A DNA stretch of 64,000 nt, from the NCBI GenBank assembly GCA_026929865.2, contig CM049403.1:5999501-6063500 (forward strand). The letters are read 5' to 3'. Positions within the stretch are counted from its first letter, which is position 1. Every line of letters begins with the position of its first letter. The translations under genes and the position numbers were made by a program. The notes below the pieces were generated by a model. It did not search any database and was not told the origin of the DNA. It was given only the letters and a program-made list of their open reading frames with translations. Shown here piece by piece: positions 1-12,730 of the stretch. Origin of the DNA: Hyperoplus lanceolatus (taxonomy: Eukaryota; Chordata; Actinopteri; Uranoscopiformes; Ammodytidae).

Positions 1-1732
<1,732 letters not shown>

Positions 1733-1815
1733 ATTTTCTATCCTACGAAATCTATTCAGTTCAGTCAGACACCATGTATTTGTGTCCTTTCCCCTTCATC
1801 TATAACTTGCTCCTA

Positions 1816-1871
1816 TTACTGACATACAGTTACTGACATACAGTTACTGACATACAGTTACTGACATACAG
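1816..1871 (+). repeat. 14-bp minisatellite, four perfect units
   Basis: TTACTGACATACAG is repeated exactly four times head to tail. Confidence 0.97.
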
Positions 1872-2040
1872 TTGCATAAAATTACTTTATTTCACTATAT
1901 TGTCTTAATGTATTGTTTTTCTACATTTGTGTGATTTTCTTTATAAATTTGATAAAGCGAAATTCACTGCCTGCAACTTCTTCCGTACATTTGTTGCATA
2001 TGACAATGACAGATAAAAGAACTTTGAACTGTCTTTAGAG
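1872..2040 (+). repeat. Possible LINE/SINE 3' tail
   Basis: Sequence ending CATATGACAATGACAGATAA and AAGAACTTTGAACTG resembles the 3' ends of teleost non-LTR elements. No coding part is present. Confidence 0.3.
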
Positions 2041-3942
2041 TCTCACGGTCATCCAATGAATAAATAAATGATTTATCTGCAGTGTTGACTTAGTCCAATT
2101 TTGTTTTTTTAAGTGTCCCAAAATATGTGGGGAGCTGTTAAGATCAAATATCAATTCCCTGCCTTTTCCACTTGTGCAGATGCACTGGAACACGTCGGAG
2201 TTGCCTGATGCAAGGAAATAGCAATGGCATCTCCTTTGCGCCACTCAAACTTTCAATCAAGCAGTGACAACAACAAAAAAAAAACGTGACAAGTTCCCCA
2301 CAAGCCTGTCTAAAAATTCATGGTTTTGGACAATGTAAAAAAAAAAAAAAAAAAAGACATGGAAGTTTTAGCTTCTTTCAACTTGTATGAGTATAATATA
2401 CATGGTAAAATTACATTCTCCTACAATGAAGAAAACATTTTAAAATGAACAATGAGCATAGAAGGATACTCACAGTTTATCTCTAGTTCATTCAAACCCA
2501 GCAAAACTTCTAGCTCCACTAAATGGCAGTCACTAGGAAGACTCCTCTCTCACCCCTAGAAAGCCTTATGGAGCTGAAATGACTCACATCCCCTCTCCCA
2601 GCCTCTGTCAACCATCATGGAGGAGGTAAACATTTCCAAATATGGAGAAAATATGAAGACGCTATTGAGGGCAATATCAGTTTGGTTTGCTTTTAACTTG
2701 GAATGCCATACTCTGTGAGCCAGAGTCACTCAGCCAGAGCCAGTTCTGTGGTGCATACCTTTCACTAGGAAAAATAATGATGACTGCAGAGAGAACTTTT
2801 CACAATCGCTTTGGGTTCGCTCTGACCTAAGATGGGTAACACAGTGAGCCTGCAATAAAAGCTCCATGTGTATACAGTCAGTGGAGAGAAAAGAAAAGGT
2901 AGATTACAATTGTAAATGGGAATACATTAGAGGAATGTGGAGAAATACACATATATATAAATATTTATATATACATTTATATGAAACGCTTTTTGTGTTC
3001 CTGTTTTCAACCAAGGCCAGATTAGAGGGTAAAGACAGTGCATTTGCTGCAAAGAAGCTATCTTGTAAAACAGATTGTCTTCAAGTGATTAAGAGTGTAT
3101 AATTAAAGTCTGATTACTCCCCGGTGTGTGGTGTAGGTCAGCAGAGATCACGGTAATATTAAGAGAAAACATTACACCGCCCTGGCCTGGATTGGAATTG
3201 TTTCCAAGAGCAATTTGTCTTGAAAGGCTCCTTTCCTCAAACAGCACAATGCACCCCGTCCAGATTCCAAAAAGGAGTGGGCCACAGAGGAGGACTGAAA
3301 TTCTGATATTTTCATGATACTTTAAACAACTTTCATTGTCAATTAACTAACAGTCTACGCTTTTTTTTCTGTTAACTTTCCCTAATTCATAAGAAACAGT
3401 CAAGAGAATTCCTGTAACTTTTCCATGAAACATTTGTCTGGCACATGAGGAAAAAAATAAAATAAAAGTCTGTTCCAATGAAAATGTGATCAGTGGATGA
3501 AAAATCATCAAAAAAAGGTAAAAGTATTTGGAATGTGATTTTAATTAAAGCCAAACTCTTAAAAAGACATAATCACGGCATATTTTGGAAGCGTATGAAA
3601 CGAGCCGACTGAATAGGGTGAATGTGGCTCTAATGTCAATGCGGCTATAAGAGCTTAAAAAAAACATAAAAGATGTGAAGACTTGGCTGCTTAGTGTGTG
3701 CTTACTTAAAATGAATGAGATAAAGCATGTTGTATTGAATAAGCCCAGCTATGAGCCAGATGAGATTCATGATGACACCACATGCTTTGTGACTATACTG
3801 GACTGGATGCTTATGCACCAATCTGCCTCCAGAGTTAACATATTCGCCGCTTGCTGCATGTCATTTCTGGCCACCTTCTTTAGATAATAAATGTTACTAC
3901 TTCTTTCTAATTTAAAAGGTGAAGTGTTTCCAGTGTTTCCAG
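2041..3942. other. Intergenic with two non-repetitive blocks
   Basis: A poly(A) run lies at 2338-2355. Blocks at 3,080-3,310 and 3,535-3,665 have TTAATTAAAG/ATAATTAAAG words and balanced composition without frames, like conserved non-coding elements, but conservation is untested. Confidence 0.35.
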
Positions 3943-4114
3943 CCAGTGTTTCCCCTACCATTATACAGGCCTGGCGGCCCCGCCAGGCCAACAGCAGCCT
4001 GACTTAAAAAAAAAAAAAATGTAATCAACTTCTCATTGATTCCTTGATCATCCCATCAGCTGATCTGTGTGTCTGCTTGTGTGCCTGTGTTTGTGTGTGT
4101 GATCGTCCCGTGAG

Positions 4115-4115
<1 letters not shown>

Positions 4116-4185
<70 letters not shown>
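4116..4185. repeat. (GT)n microsatellite
   Basis: About 35 GT units within the CAGTGTTTCC-family element. Confidence 0.98.
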
Positions 4186-4189
<4 letters not shown>

Positions 4190-5032
4190 CACGGCGGGCG
4201 CGATGCGCGTGAGCATTCGGTGCGCACTTGTTAAACACGGAAGCCAATGAGCAGGAGCATGACTAGCAAACAAACGCTTAACTAGTGGCAAAAATAAAAG
4301 CAGTGCCTGCTCTATGGAGATATTAAGGACTCAGTAACAGGGACGTTGAACAGGAAAAAGTGCTGAGTAAAACTTAGAAAGTTAAAATCGCTACGTCGCC
4401 GTGGCAACACACCCAATATGTATCAACAGCAGAGACAACGCAGAAAAAAACGGCATGCACACGTTTCAGTAAGTTTACAGAAGTGCCACACTGCTACTGC
4501 CTTTGACATTCTCAGAAAAGCTTTCATTTATTTTTCTTATTGTTTTAACTGTTAAGTTATATTGCAAACAGCAGGCTATTGTATCCCTATTTCTTTGTAT
4601 TTTCAATGCTACTTTATTTTTGTGTTTTAAATTGAGAAATAGGCTTGATGAAATATAATGGTCGGAATGGGGAATTTGCCTTATGTAGCACACATGTTGA
4701 TAGGCTAATCATGATGTGTAGCCTATGTTAATTCATTTATTTTCAACAAGGCTATTTGCATAAAAAAAAAAATTCAATAGGCTAGCTTCAAGGTGAGGTG
4801 ATTCAGATTATTCCATAAATGAGTACTAGACAGGAGCTGTCTATATTAGATCTTAGTGTTTATTGTTTTTTATTGAAATCCACGTGTTTTTCTTCAATAG
4901 TTTACATGGCTTGTGTCTCCAAATTATTACAGAAAATAGTTATAGGCAGGACATATGACAGCTGTTTACAGAGCACAGAATTAATCAGATTTCACCTCTC
5001 AAAGTGCACCAGATTGATGCATTTAACTTTAA

Positions 5033-5283
5033 AGGCCTTTGCACACCGGGCGCGTTTTATTCGTGCGATTTATCCGTTAATTAACGAATGTATACAGAGT
5101 CAATACAAGCTTCCACACCAGCGCCGTCATTTCGCACCGCGAATTTGCGTTTTTAATTTTTTCGAACTGAGTTCGATTTTTCTGGGACGTCGCTTCTTAA
5201 AGTGAGACGCGACAAAATTCACATTTCAAAACATTCGCTTTTACGTTGCGTTTATTCGCGTCGCGCCCGGTGTGCAAAGGCCT
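5033..5283. mobile_element. PIF/Harbinger MITE
   Basis: The 251-bp palindromic element has perfect terminal inverted repeats starting AGGCCTTTGCACACCGGGCG (5033 and, inverted, to 5283). A 3-bp TAA duplication lies at 5030-5032 and 5284-5286. TWA duplications are typical of PIF/Harbinger. It has no coding capacity and is CpG-rich compared with its flanks. Confidence 0.88.
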
Positions 5284-5543
5284 TAAGAATGATAAGGTTT
5301 TCTTCTGCAGGGGCATGCCCCCAGACCCCAGAAGGTCCATTCTCACCCAGCAGGATCTTAAAATCCTGTGAGAAACACCACATGTACAAATGTACTGAAT
5401 GTGAAAGCATAACCCTATGCCCTAATTTTTAACGGGCTGTCAAAAGAGGCTCATCCCAAATGGGGTTAGTTTTGGTCAATTTCTTCTAGAAATTTGGTAC
5501 GCACGCGGCGCGCATACTCTTTATTTATGTTATATGTTTATTA

Positions 5544-6019
5544 TTTATGTTAATATAAGTGTAAAATCGCTCTTTATTCATACAGTGATCAATTACATAA
5601 TGTGCGCGTTTCATAAAGTCGATCTCTCAGTCAGCTGATTTGCATGTAATCGGCAAATAAACTTATTGGAGTATCCCGAAATTTTTATCCAATCAGAAGA
5701 GAGAACGCTACAAACCGACACTCGTCTCACTCATACACTCCATGGTCTCACTGCCGGTGCACGCCAGAGCAACAGGTGGGTGAATGTGTATGCGCCTACA
5801 ATGGCGGAGCAGGTATAAATCCTTACCAATGTCTGTTTTGATGGTTTTTATCATGTTTTATCACACTTATGTTATGAATCTGAGATGATGCTAGATAACT
5901 CGCTGCTTGAAGACCGCAGTGCATTAATGTGGTGACGTAGGGACGAGCGAGGGGACTGCTAACTGCAGTAACTGACAGGAAGTTAGCTGAAAGAACCATT
6001 CCGCTTACAGCACCTTTAA
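5544..6019. repeat. Dispersed repeat, copy 1 (inverted copy at 12,731-14,161)
   Basis: The segment runs from TTTATGTTAATATAAGTG through GCTCTTTATTCATACAGTGA to CCATTCCGCTTACAGCACCT. Its reverse complement is present at 12,731-14,161, interrupted by an insertion. The AAGGTGCTGTAAGCGGA end motif is familiar from dispersed teleost MITEs; the class is not assigned. ORFs in it are incidental. Confidence 0.85.
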
Positions 6020-6455
6020 CCACCTTAGATTATTTTCATTTTCAAACTTGTAGTCTTCATCCCAAACTGACACTGTCTCAAGTGGCATCATACGAGTAAA
6101 CTGAGCAGACACGCCCTGGAGCGTCAAAAGGCTTAACACAACTTTGTTCCCATATTTAGTATAGTAGTAACCTACTTCACCTTTACCTCGCCACAGTTTG
6201 AACATTGCCTAACACAAAGGGGACACTACACCTGCCTGCTGTACAAAAGCTCACCAGATATCACAGCAATAAGAAGTTTATACGAATTCTCACCAAAGCA
6301 TTCACCGTGCAACTCAATGGATTACTATCAGGTACTCTTTCGTGCTTAGCCCTTGGCCCTGAGTCTATATATTAAATGTCTATATTTTTGCACCTGAACT
6401 AGAAGTTAAAACCGACAACCTTCCTAACATAAGTTCTACTACCGCCAGACATTAA

Positions 6456-6739
6456 AAGGTGGAGTCAGCAATTCTGGAGAATGCTTATTGTCAAAATATA
6501 TTTTTGTTGTTGAATGAAGTGTTAAAACACAGCCTAGGCTCTCGAAAAGGGCATGTTGCTTTCTACAGTGGGCCCCCCTTTTTACCCCCTTTGTTAACAT
6601 GCCCGTTTACAGATCCTGGGCTGTGTATAAACACCAGATTTTTTGTCAGCACACACACAGTACAGACAAGTCGCGGGTCATTAGGAGACATTCAGTGATT
6701 TTAACAAAAAGTGTTCTCCAGAAATGCTGGCCCAACCTT
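6456..6739. mobile_element. Palindromic MITE, Harbinger-like
   Basis: Ends AAGGTGGAGTCAGCAATTCT/GGAGAA and the inverse TTCTCCAGAAATGCTGGCCC/AACCTT form imperfect inverted repeats around 284 bp. TAA flanks both sides (6453-6455, 6740-6742). There is no coding capacity. Confidence 0.7.
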
Positions 6740-8460
6740 TAAAGCACTAAAACAGGACCAACTCTCAGTATACAAACACATGTACAATACAGCAACGTAC
6801 GTACATTAAAAGCCTGTCTTACCTTTCCTCCTCTCTGGATGTATGGGATTTCAGGAAGCCTGTTGAAGCGATGCCCTTTACTGTATGTTGAAATCTGTTG
6901 AGATTGAGAAAGAGACAAAGGGTGCGTCAGTCAAATGGATAACCTGACTAAAAAAGTGTTCACGCCAGCATGGTTATCGGGGCATGTCAACTCCAACAAC
7001 ACGTAGATCTTTTTTTTATTTCATGCCTTGTAATAAAATTAACCTCATCAGGCTCCTATAAATCTTGTATGAACCTGGGTGTAAATTGTCCATTTAAATT
7101 GGAGTCTATCATTTATCACCAGGCACCTGTCACAGCCTTTTGGATTTCCCTGCAAGGATATGGTCAAATGTAAACTATTCTGACGAGTGACACCGTAGAA
7201 TATATTTTAACACAGAATAAAAATGATTTAGTCTGGATAAAAGAGTAAAAAAATTGGTCCAATTTTACAAAACAATGATGATCTGATCTTTTATACAGTA
7301 TATAAGCATAAGATCAGCAGTAATACAATTTTGTTGTCTTATTCTTGATAACTGAATGTGATTTAAAAATATACCACATCTTGACATTGATTTTCACTTA
7401 AAGTATTCTTGTGATCATGTAACAGTGATGATTATAAAGCTTGGGCCATGAAAAAAAATATTATTAGCATTGTGTTGCTTATCTCAGTATTGAATACGGA
7501 AGACTTATCTGGGTGGTTTAGTTTTGCAGAGTTTGGCGAAGATGTGCATATACTTCCTCTCTCATTATTTGAATGCCACAAATTCTGTGATGAACCTTGT
7601 AATGATGATAGCTATAAGTTGCCAAATAAAAACAAAAAAACAAAAACAACGTGATATAGTCATTATTATAAATCGGTCATCAGCCAACCTGTACTATAAA
7701 TATCGATATCGCATAGCATCAGCCTTTGGAAAACCCATGTCTGTCGACCACTACTACCACTTTCTATTCATTCGTTTGAATGACATTTGATTACTTACAA
7801 AAGACTCCCTGATATACTTCACTTATGAACGAGTCAGTCCCGTGAGAATTATGCAGATATTGTGCAGGACTGTTAGTAGTCTACATGGATCTGAATGAAA
7901 GACCAGACAACACTTTTGTTGTGCAAAGCAGCCGACTCATGTCACACCCCTACCTGAGAGCACAGCAGAAATGTTAAGCGGGTACAGACATGTCCATGCT
8001 ATGCTCCGTATGTTGTTTCGTTACCTGAGAGAATATTCAACATGTCCTTGCTATTTTTTTTCCAACCCATTATTTTGACAAAAATATAAAATATTGGAAG
8101 TAAGTGGATATATTTATCAATAGATTATTATCAATTAATTATCTTATTTTGGTAGCAGCGGTACACATTGATAAAGGAGATGTGTCCTAGCTAGCATATT
8201 TATTTGGATTAGAAAGAGCTACTTGGGAAAGAGTTTAAATATAATTTTATCGTGAAGATGATTTTTTTTTTTCATCTAGATGTTCAGTGGAGTCTTTGTA
8301 GAGATTCAAGTGTTGTTCAATGACTTTCTGGCAAAAGATTACCAGGTACTTTCTTTGGTAAATTGAATGGTTAGCTCTGCAGATCAAGTGTAATAGAAAC
8401 AAATAAAAAAGGTACCAAGAGTCCAGACCATATATAGTAAATAATATGGATGTAGCATCC
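6740..8460. other. Intergenic, no gene seen
   Basis: A/T-rich. Open frames of at most 88 codons lack any domain. A T-run lies at 8263-8272. Confidence 0.4.
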
Positions 8461-9393
8461 GGGCTGACCTCAGTTACACGGCATCCAATAATCCTGGTTT
8501 GTGCGCATCACCATTTTGTGAGATTTTTACTCCGCCTCAAGTCGGGGGGAGGGAGATAGCTGACGTATACCTCCGAGGCAAAGTGAGGGACAACGGGCGG
8601 AGAGCTGTCACACAAGTGATCGCGCCAATACATTTTAACCTCCAAAAGAATAAAAACTAGCGTGGTCCAAAAAAGAAAATCACCCCCCTCAGAGTTGTGA
8701 TGGAGATATGAACTAAACATACAGACTAGAATGGTTTTTTGATCCAGGCCTGAAATAGGTTTAATAATGCTGTGAAAACGGCATGTTTAACATTGGAGTC
8801 AATGGAAACGGGCTCTCTTCTGCATACAGCCCCCAGTGGCACTTCCTGGTTACTACAGTTGTGGTCACTTCCTTATTGGATGCTGGTAAAAATCGCTGAG
8901 GTTGGGGCTTGGTCCAGACTTACCATGCATTATAGATACGGCACATTAGCTCCTAGTTGTGTGGTTACACTCACAAAAGGTGAGACTTTCCGAAAGCCCA
9001 CTGTCTTGACATCAGGGTTGTACTTTCATACTGTGCATTTTGTTGGTAAAACTGCTGCTGTTCCTTCCAACAACGAAAAAAGAAAAAAAAGGACATCCTT
9101 ATTAAAATATGCCAAGAAACACAAACGGTAAAATAACTTTGCCTAAACCTACAGGGGGTCGGTCTCAAAGGCAGATGAGGGCCGCGTTCATCATCATCAA
9201 CGCTGTCAAACGAGTCCCTTTTTAACCAGACATTTTAAAAGATAGGCCCGATTAATGTTGCCTGAGACTTAGAGATGTGTCAGAGCGACGTAGATGTATT
9301 CAGTTTGATGGCAGCACTCTCGGGGGAAACTTGGTGTTATTGATTTGAAATCCGACATCTTGAGTCAAAGTTTGAATTTTAGCCTTTTGAAGA
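8461..9393. other. Probable repeat-derived segment, class unknown
   Basis: GTCAATGGAAACGGGCTCTC and CAGCCCCCAGTGGCACTTCC (8,800-8,840) resemble dispersed teleost sequence from memory. A frame of 119 codons (8,772-9,131) has no recognisable domain and I do not call it a gene. Confidence 0.35.
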
Positions 9394-9466
9394 AGAAAGC
9401 GAGACTTATTTCTCAACGTCGGGCTACATTCTACGGCAGAACAATATCTGTCGTATGGACCAAGGT
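9394..9466 (+). repeat. 73-bp segment shared with 12,809-12,880
   Basis: The sequence from AGAAAGCGAGACTTATTTCT to AACAATATCTGTC is nearly identical to the segment inside the duplicated left end of the 12.8 kb element. Both contain CAACGTCGGGCTACATTCTA. It may be a fragment of the same transposon family or a captured segment. Confidence 0.75.
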
Positions 9467-10766
9467 TCTCTCTCCCCTTCTTCCCCCCCTTACAGAAGAG
9501 GAGGACAATTGAGATTTGTAATGCTGGTTACATCAGGCAGGTAGGTAGTCAGTTAAGTCATCTGAGTCAGTATGACTATGAGATCTACAGGAAATCTGGA
9601 GGCAAGAAGCAAAATGCACACACAACTCCACAAGAAGTGTGATGATTTGAGTAACAATCGATACTAATAAATAAGACTGGAGTATGTCTATTATATAGAA
9701 ATAGCTGGGATTTGTTGGAAGTATTGGTTCTCAAATTAACAATATTGTACATGTCCTTTTACGAGACATTTAAATAGGACAACTTTACCTACTAACGTCA
9801 ATTCTTTCAGAGGTGAAGTGAACCTTCTGTGGCATGGTAAGTGGTCAAGACACAGGCACAGCACATGAACATGGGTCAGTTTGGTGCTGCTGAGATGAGT
9901 CAGTATAAATGAATGACAGACAATAACCTAATCAGGTTCTGTATTAAACTGAGTTAGGCCTACCACCAAAGGTGAGCAGGAGGACTCTGCTGTATTTGTG
10001 AAAGGTCACCTGTGGGTATTTAAATCAGAGCTCAACCTTTGGATGGAGTCAGGTACAGTCTGTTTGTAGTGTGTGTCACAAATGAAAACAGGGTCTTGGC
10101 TCCACTGTAGCCTAACTAGTCAACTTCTTTATGGGCTTAATGTTACTGCAGGCTGGCTATCAACAAAAGTGTACACAAACTGTACATAATTAGTTATGCT
10201 GTTCAATTGATAGACTACAAAAGTCACAAGAAGCCTACCAACAGGAAAGCCAGTTTACACTAAGTGAAAGAAAAAGACCGACATTAAAACAAGCTTACTT
10301 AACAACGTGGCGACGTGTTGCCGTAAACAAGTGGGTGCCATAGGCTACTTCATACCATCTACTTCATAGGCTTATAGGGGCCAATGTATAATCTCTTTAG
10401 CGACGACGCCAAAACTAGCAACTTTAGTTAGCTGACAGTTATTCCTGTAACGGGACACTTCCGCTTATAGGCGCTTATGAGACCCCTTAGTAAAATTCAG
10501 CGACATTATATTCTGTGCATGTATATCTATTTCTCGGCTCTCATGTTTCAGACAGTGACAGTCTGTCTTCCGCATTGCTCAGCAGCAGACCACTTGGCTA
10601 AAAACAGACACAGCAGAGAGACGCCCCAGTGTCCCTTTGGCGAAAACTTTACGGTTCACAGTGGCTTCAATATTCTTTTTTTATACAATACGTGACCGAG
10701 TCTCTCCTCACCACTAAGCTTGCGACAAAACGGAGCTTTGTTTAGTTTCCTCGTGTAACATTAGCA
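9467..10766. other. Intergenic, no gene recognised
   Basis: A/T-rich up to about 10,290, then CpG content rises toward the island at 10.8 kb. No repeat ends are recognised. Confidence 0.35.
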
Positions 10767-10943
10767 CCGGCCAAGGATACCGTCCAGCGAGTCCACGCCC
10801 TCGCTGTGAACCAAGTCCGAGCCACAGTTAAAACATTCATATTCTTTAGCCCCAACAAGGCCGAACAAATGAAAGACGAGCTCCTCCGACAACTGTGTTA
10901 TTATCAGTTGCAAACCTTCCAAAAGATTCACATAGCAGCCAGG
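10767..10943. other. Exon-like island, open on both strands
   Basis: On the + strand, an acceptor-like TAACATTAG and a donor-like GCAGCCAG/GTAAAT bound about 177 nt that read AKDTVQRVHALAVNQVRATV and then KTFIFFSPNKAEQMKDELLR, an even, charged composition like real protein. On the - strand the same stretch is open from 10964 to 10761. Neither reading is a protein I recognise. The area 10,290-11,100 is richer in CpG than its surroundings and has a TGACGTCA (CRE) motif at 11088-11095 and a strong - strand donor GCGAG/GTAAGC (10,997-11,002). It may be a promoter with a first exon of an unannotated transcript, or an old transposon. Confidence 0.25.
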
Positions 10944-11087
10944 TAAATCACAGATACAGTTCAAAGCGTGAGGGAGAGTGCTCGTTAGTGTCGCTTACCT
11001 CGCTTTCTAGGAAACATAAGAGAGGTTCAAATCCCACCAAAAAAAAGTGAAACTTCTTGATCCAAATTCTGGGAGAGTTGTAGGCAG

Positions 11088-11095
11088 TGACGTCA
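11088..11095. promoter_or_regulatory. Perfect cAMP-response element TGACGTCA
   Basis: The palindromic CRE lies in a small CpG-rich area next to the exon-like island at 10.8 kb. A - strand donor-like site about 90 bp away would fit a short first exon. Function is inferred only. Confidence 0.35.
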
Positions 11096-12730
11096 CGCCG
11101 TGAAATTCCAGCCGTCGTCTCAGTTCAGAGGTTTGCCCATGTAAGGCAGCAGGCCAGCGGTGTCAGCCAGACACAACAGCCACAGGGATGCAGGGACACA
11201 GGAAAATATGTGTTGGAATGCGTATTATTTTTCATTTCTTTTGTTTTAAGCTAAACCAGGTGACTTAGCCTATATGCCCTAATAAGCCCCTATGGCCCAA
11301 CTGTTTATAATTTAAAGTTGTATTCACTCAAACTTATAGATAACTATATTTCCTCCATAGCCTATACAGGAATGCACACCTGCCAAATGCATCCACATTT
11401 AAATAGCCATGAAATGCATCCACAGTAGGCTATACCTTGTCTACCGTGAACAAAACAGAAACTCCTTACAATGAAATGTATTCAAACCTCAAACTGTGGG
11501 GTCAACAAATCACAATAGAACTTAATCAACACTTCTCTAACCTACAATATGGGACATTACAAGATGTCATACACATACGGAACCGGCGTTCTATCATTAT
11601 AAAATTGATATTTTAGTAAAAAATATATATATATCAGAATATGCGAATGTCTTAAAGGCAACCTGCTGAAAACACATGTTTATTGACCAAAGGGATTTGA
11701 AATAGCAAGGTGCTGGCTAAAAAGGAAAGTGTTTCAGTCGGAACAGGGAGCACTCATCCAGTGAGGTGTGAATTGGCCACATGCTGTAATCTGTGCACAT
11801 TCAAATTCATGCATATAGCAGAGTTCTATCATGCATTGTCATGCACCACTGTGTAACCTCTGGAACCATGAAACAAGTAGAGACAATTTCACCTTTGCAT
11901 CAGAAACCTTTGTGAAATATCAGCTATGTTTTGTGTGTTGTCAATATTGAAAAATAGCTTAATAACAGACAGTAGGGAGGTGAAGGTAAATCTGGCATGT
12001 CAGAATCACACAACCGCAAAAGAAACATGCGTGCAAACACAACAAGGAGGCCACCATAAACCCCTGTCAGTGTGAACAACAGATTTTCTATTTCTTTTCA
12101 TTTAGGTTAACTTCCTTTGTTCCCATCAAAGAGCAACAGAACATAAAGTCAAAGCAGACATTTGATCGGATTTAATGCATTTCTTCTATGGTCGGTTTAT
12201 TTGTTTGTTTTTAGTTTCCATCATATTTTGGTCCTCTAGTAATGGTTAGCAAAATAACTTTGCTTTGCAAGCATGCATGCACCGCAAATGTCAACAAGGC
12301 CTTTAGTGCTTGTACGTGGAAGGTGAGGTTTCTATACTCTGTGGTTTCTGTGTTCATTTATGAGCAAGTGCATTTTGTTTCTATGCTCTATAAATAACAC
12401 GAGCTGAGAGTGGACTTCAACAAGTGTTTGGGCAGTCACACTTAGGTGTTTTCACTCTCCATCTTATATATGAAATAAGAGGGATTTAAGGGGTTAAAAG
12501 GTAGATGGTTATTTAGAATTATGGGTTATTAACCACAGTAATTGAAAAAAATTCCATTTTAGTCACCGACAGACTGACCAGATAGTTTTACCCCCAGAAA
12601 CAGTTTGTAAACATGATTACATTTGGAATACATTTAACGGTTTAAATTACATTCACGGTGACTCTTAATTCAGAATTAGAGATGTTATAGCTAATACTAA
12701 ATTAAGTTTTTATTAATAGATAGCATGAAC
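11096..12730. other. Intergenic, no gene seen
   Basis: A/T-rich sequence without frames or recognisable repeats. A short (TA)n run lies at 11,620-11,632. Confidence 0.4.

Larger units (their letters stand above)
3943..5377 (+). mobile_element. CAGTGTTTCC-family hAT-like element, interrupted
   Basis: It starts CAGTGTTTCCCCTACCATTA followed by a GGCCTGGCGG/CCGCCAGGCC palindrome, and ends near TGAGAAACAC at 5377. It contains the GT microsatellite at 4116-4185 and a later Harbinger MITE at 5033-5283. The 3' part recurs at 25,913 and 26,905. The end is degenerate and I see no clean 8-bp duplication, so the hAT assignment rests on the terminal motif only. Confidence 0.6.

Noticed and set aside
8772..9131. 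119-codon + strand frame
   Set aside because: Overlaps sequence that looks repeat-derived; no motif, and no splice sites that would extend it.
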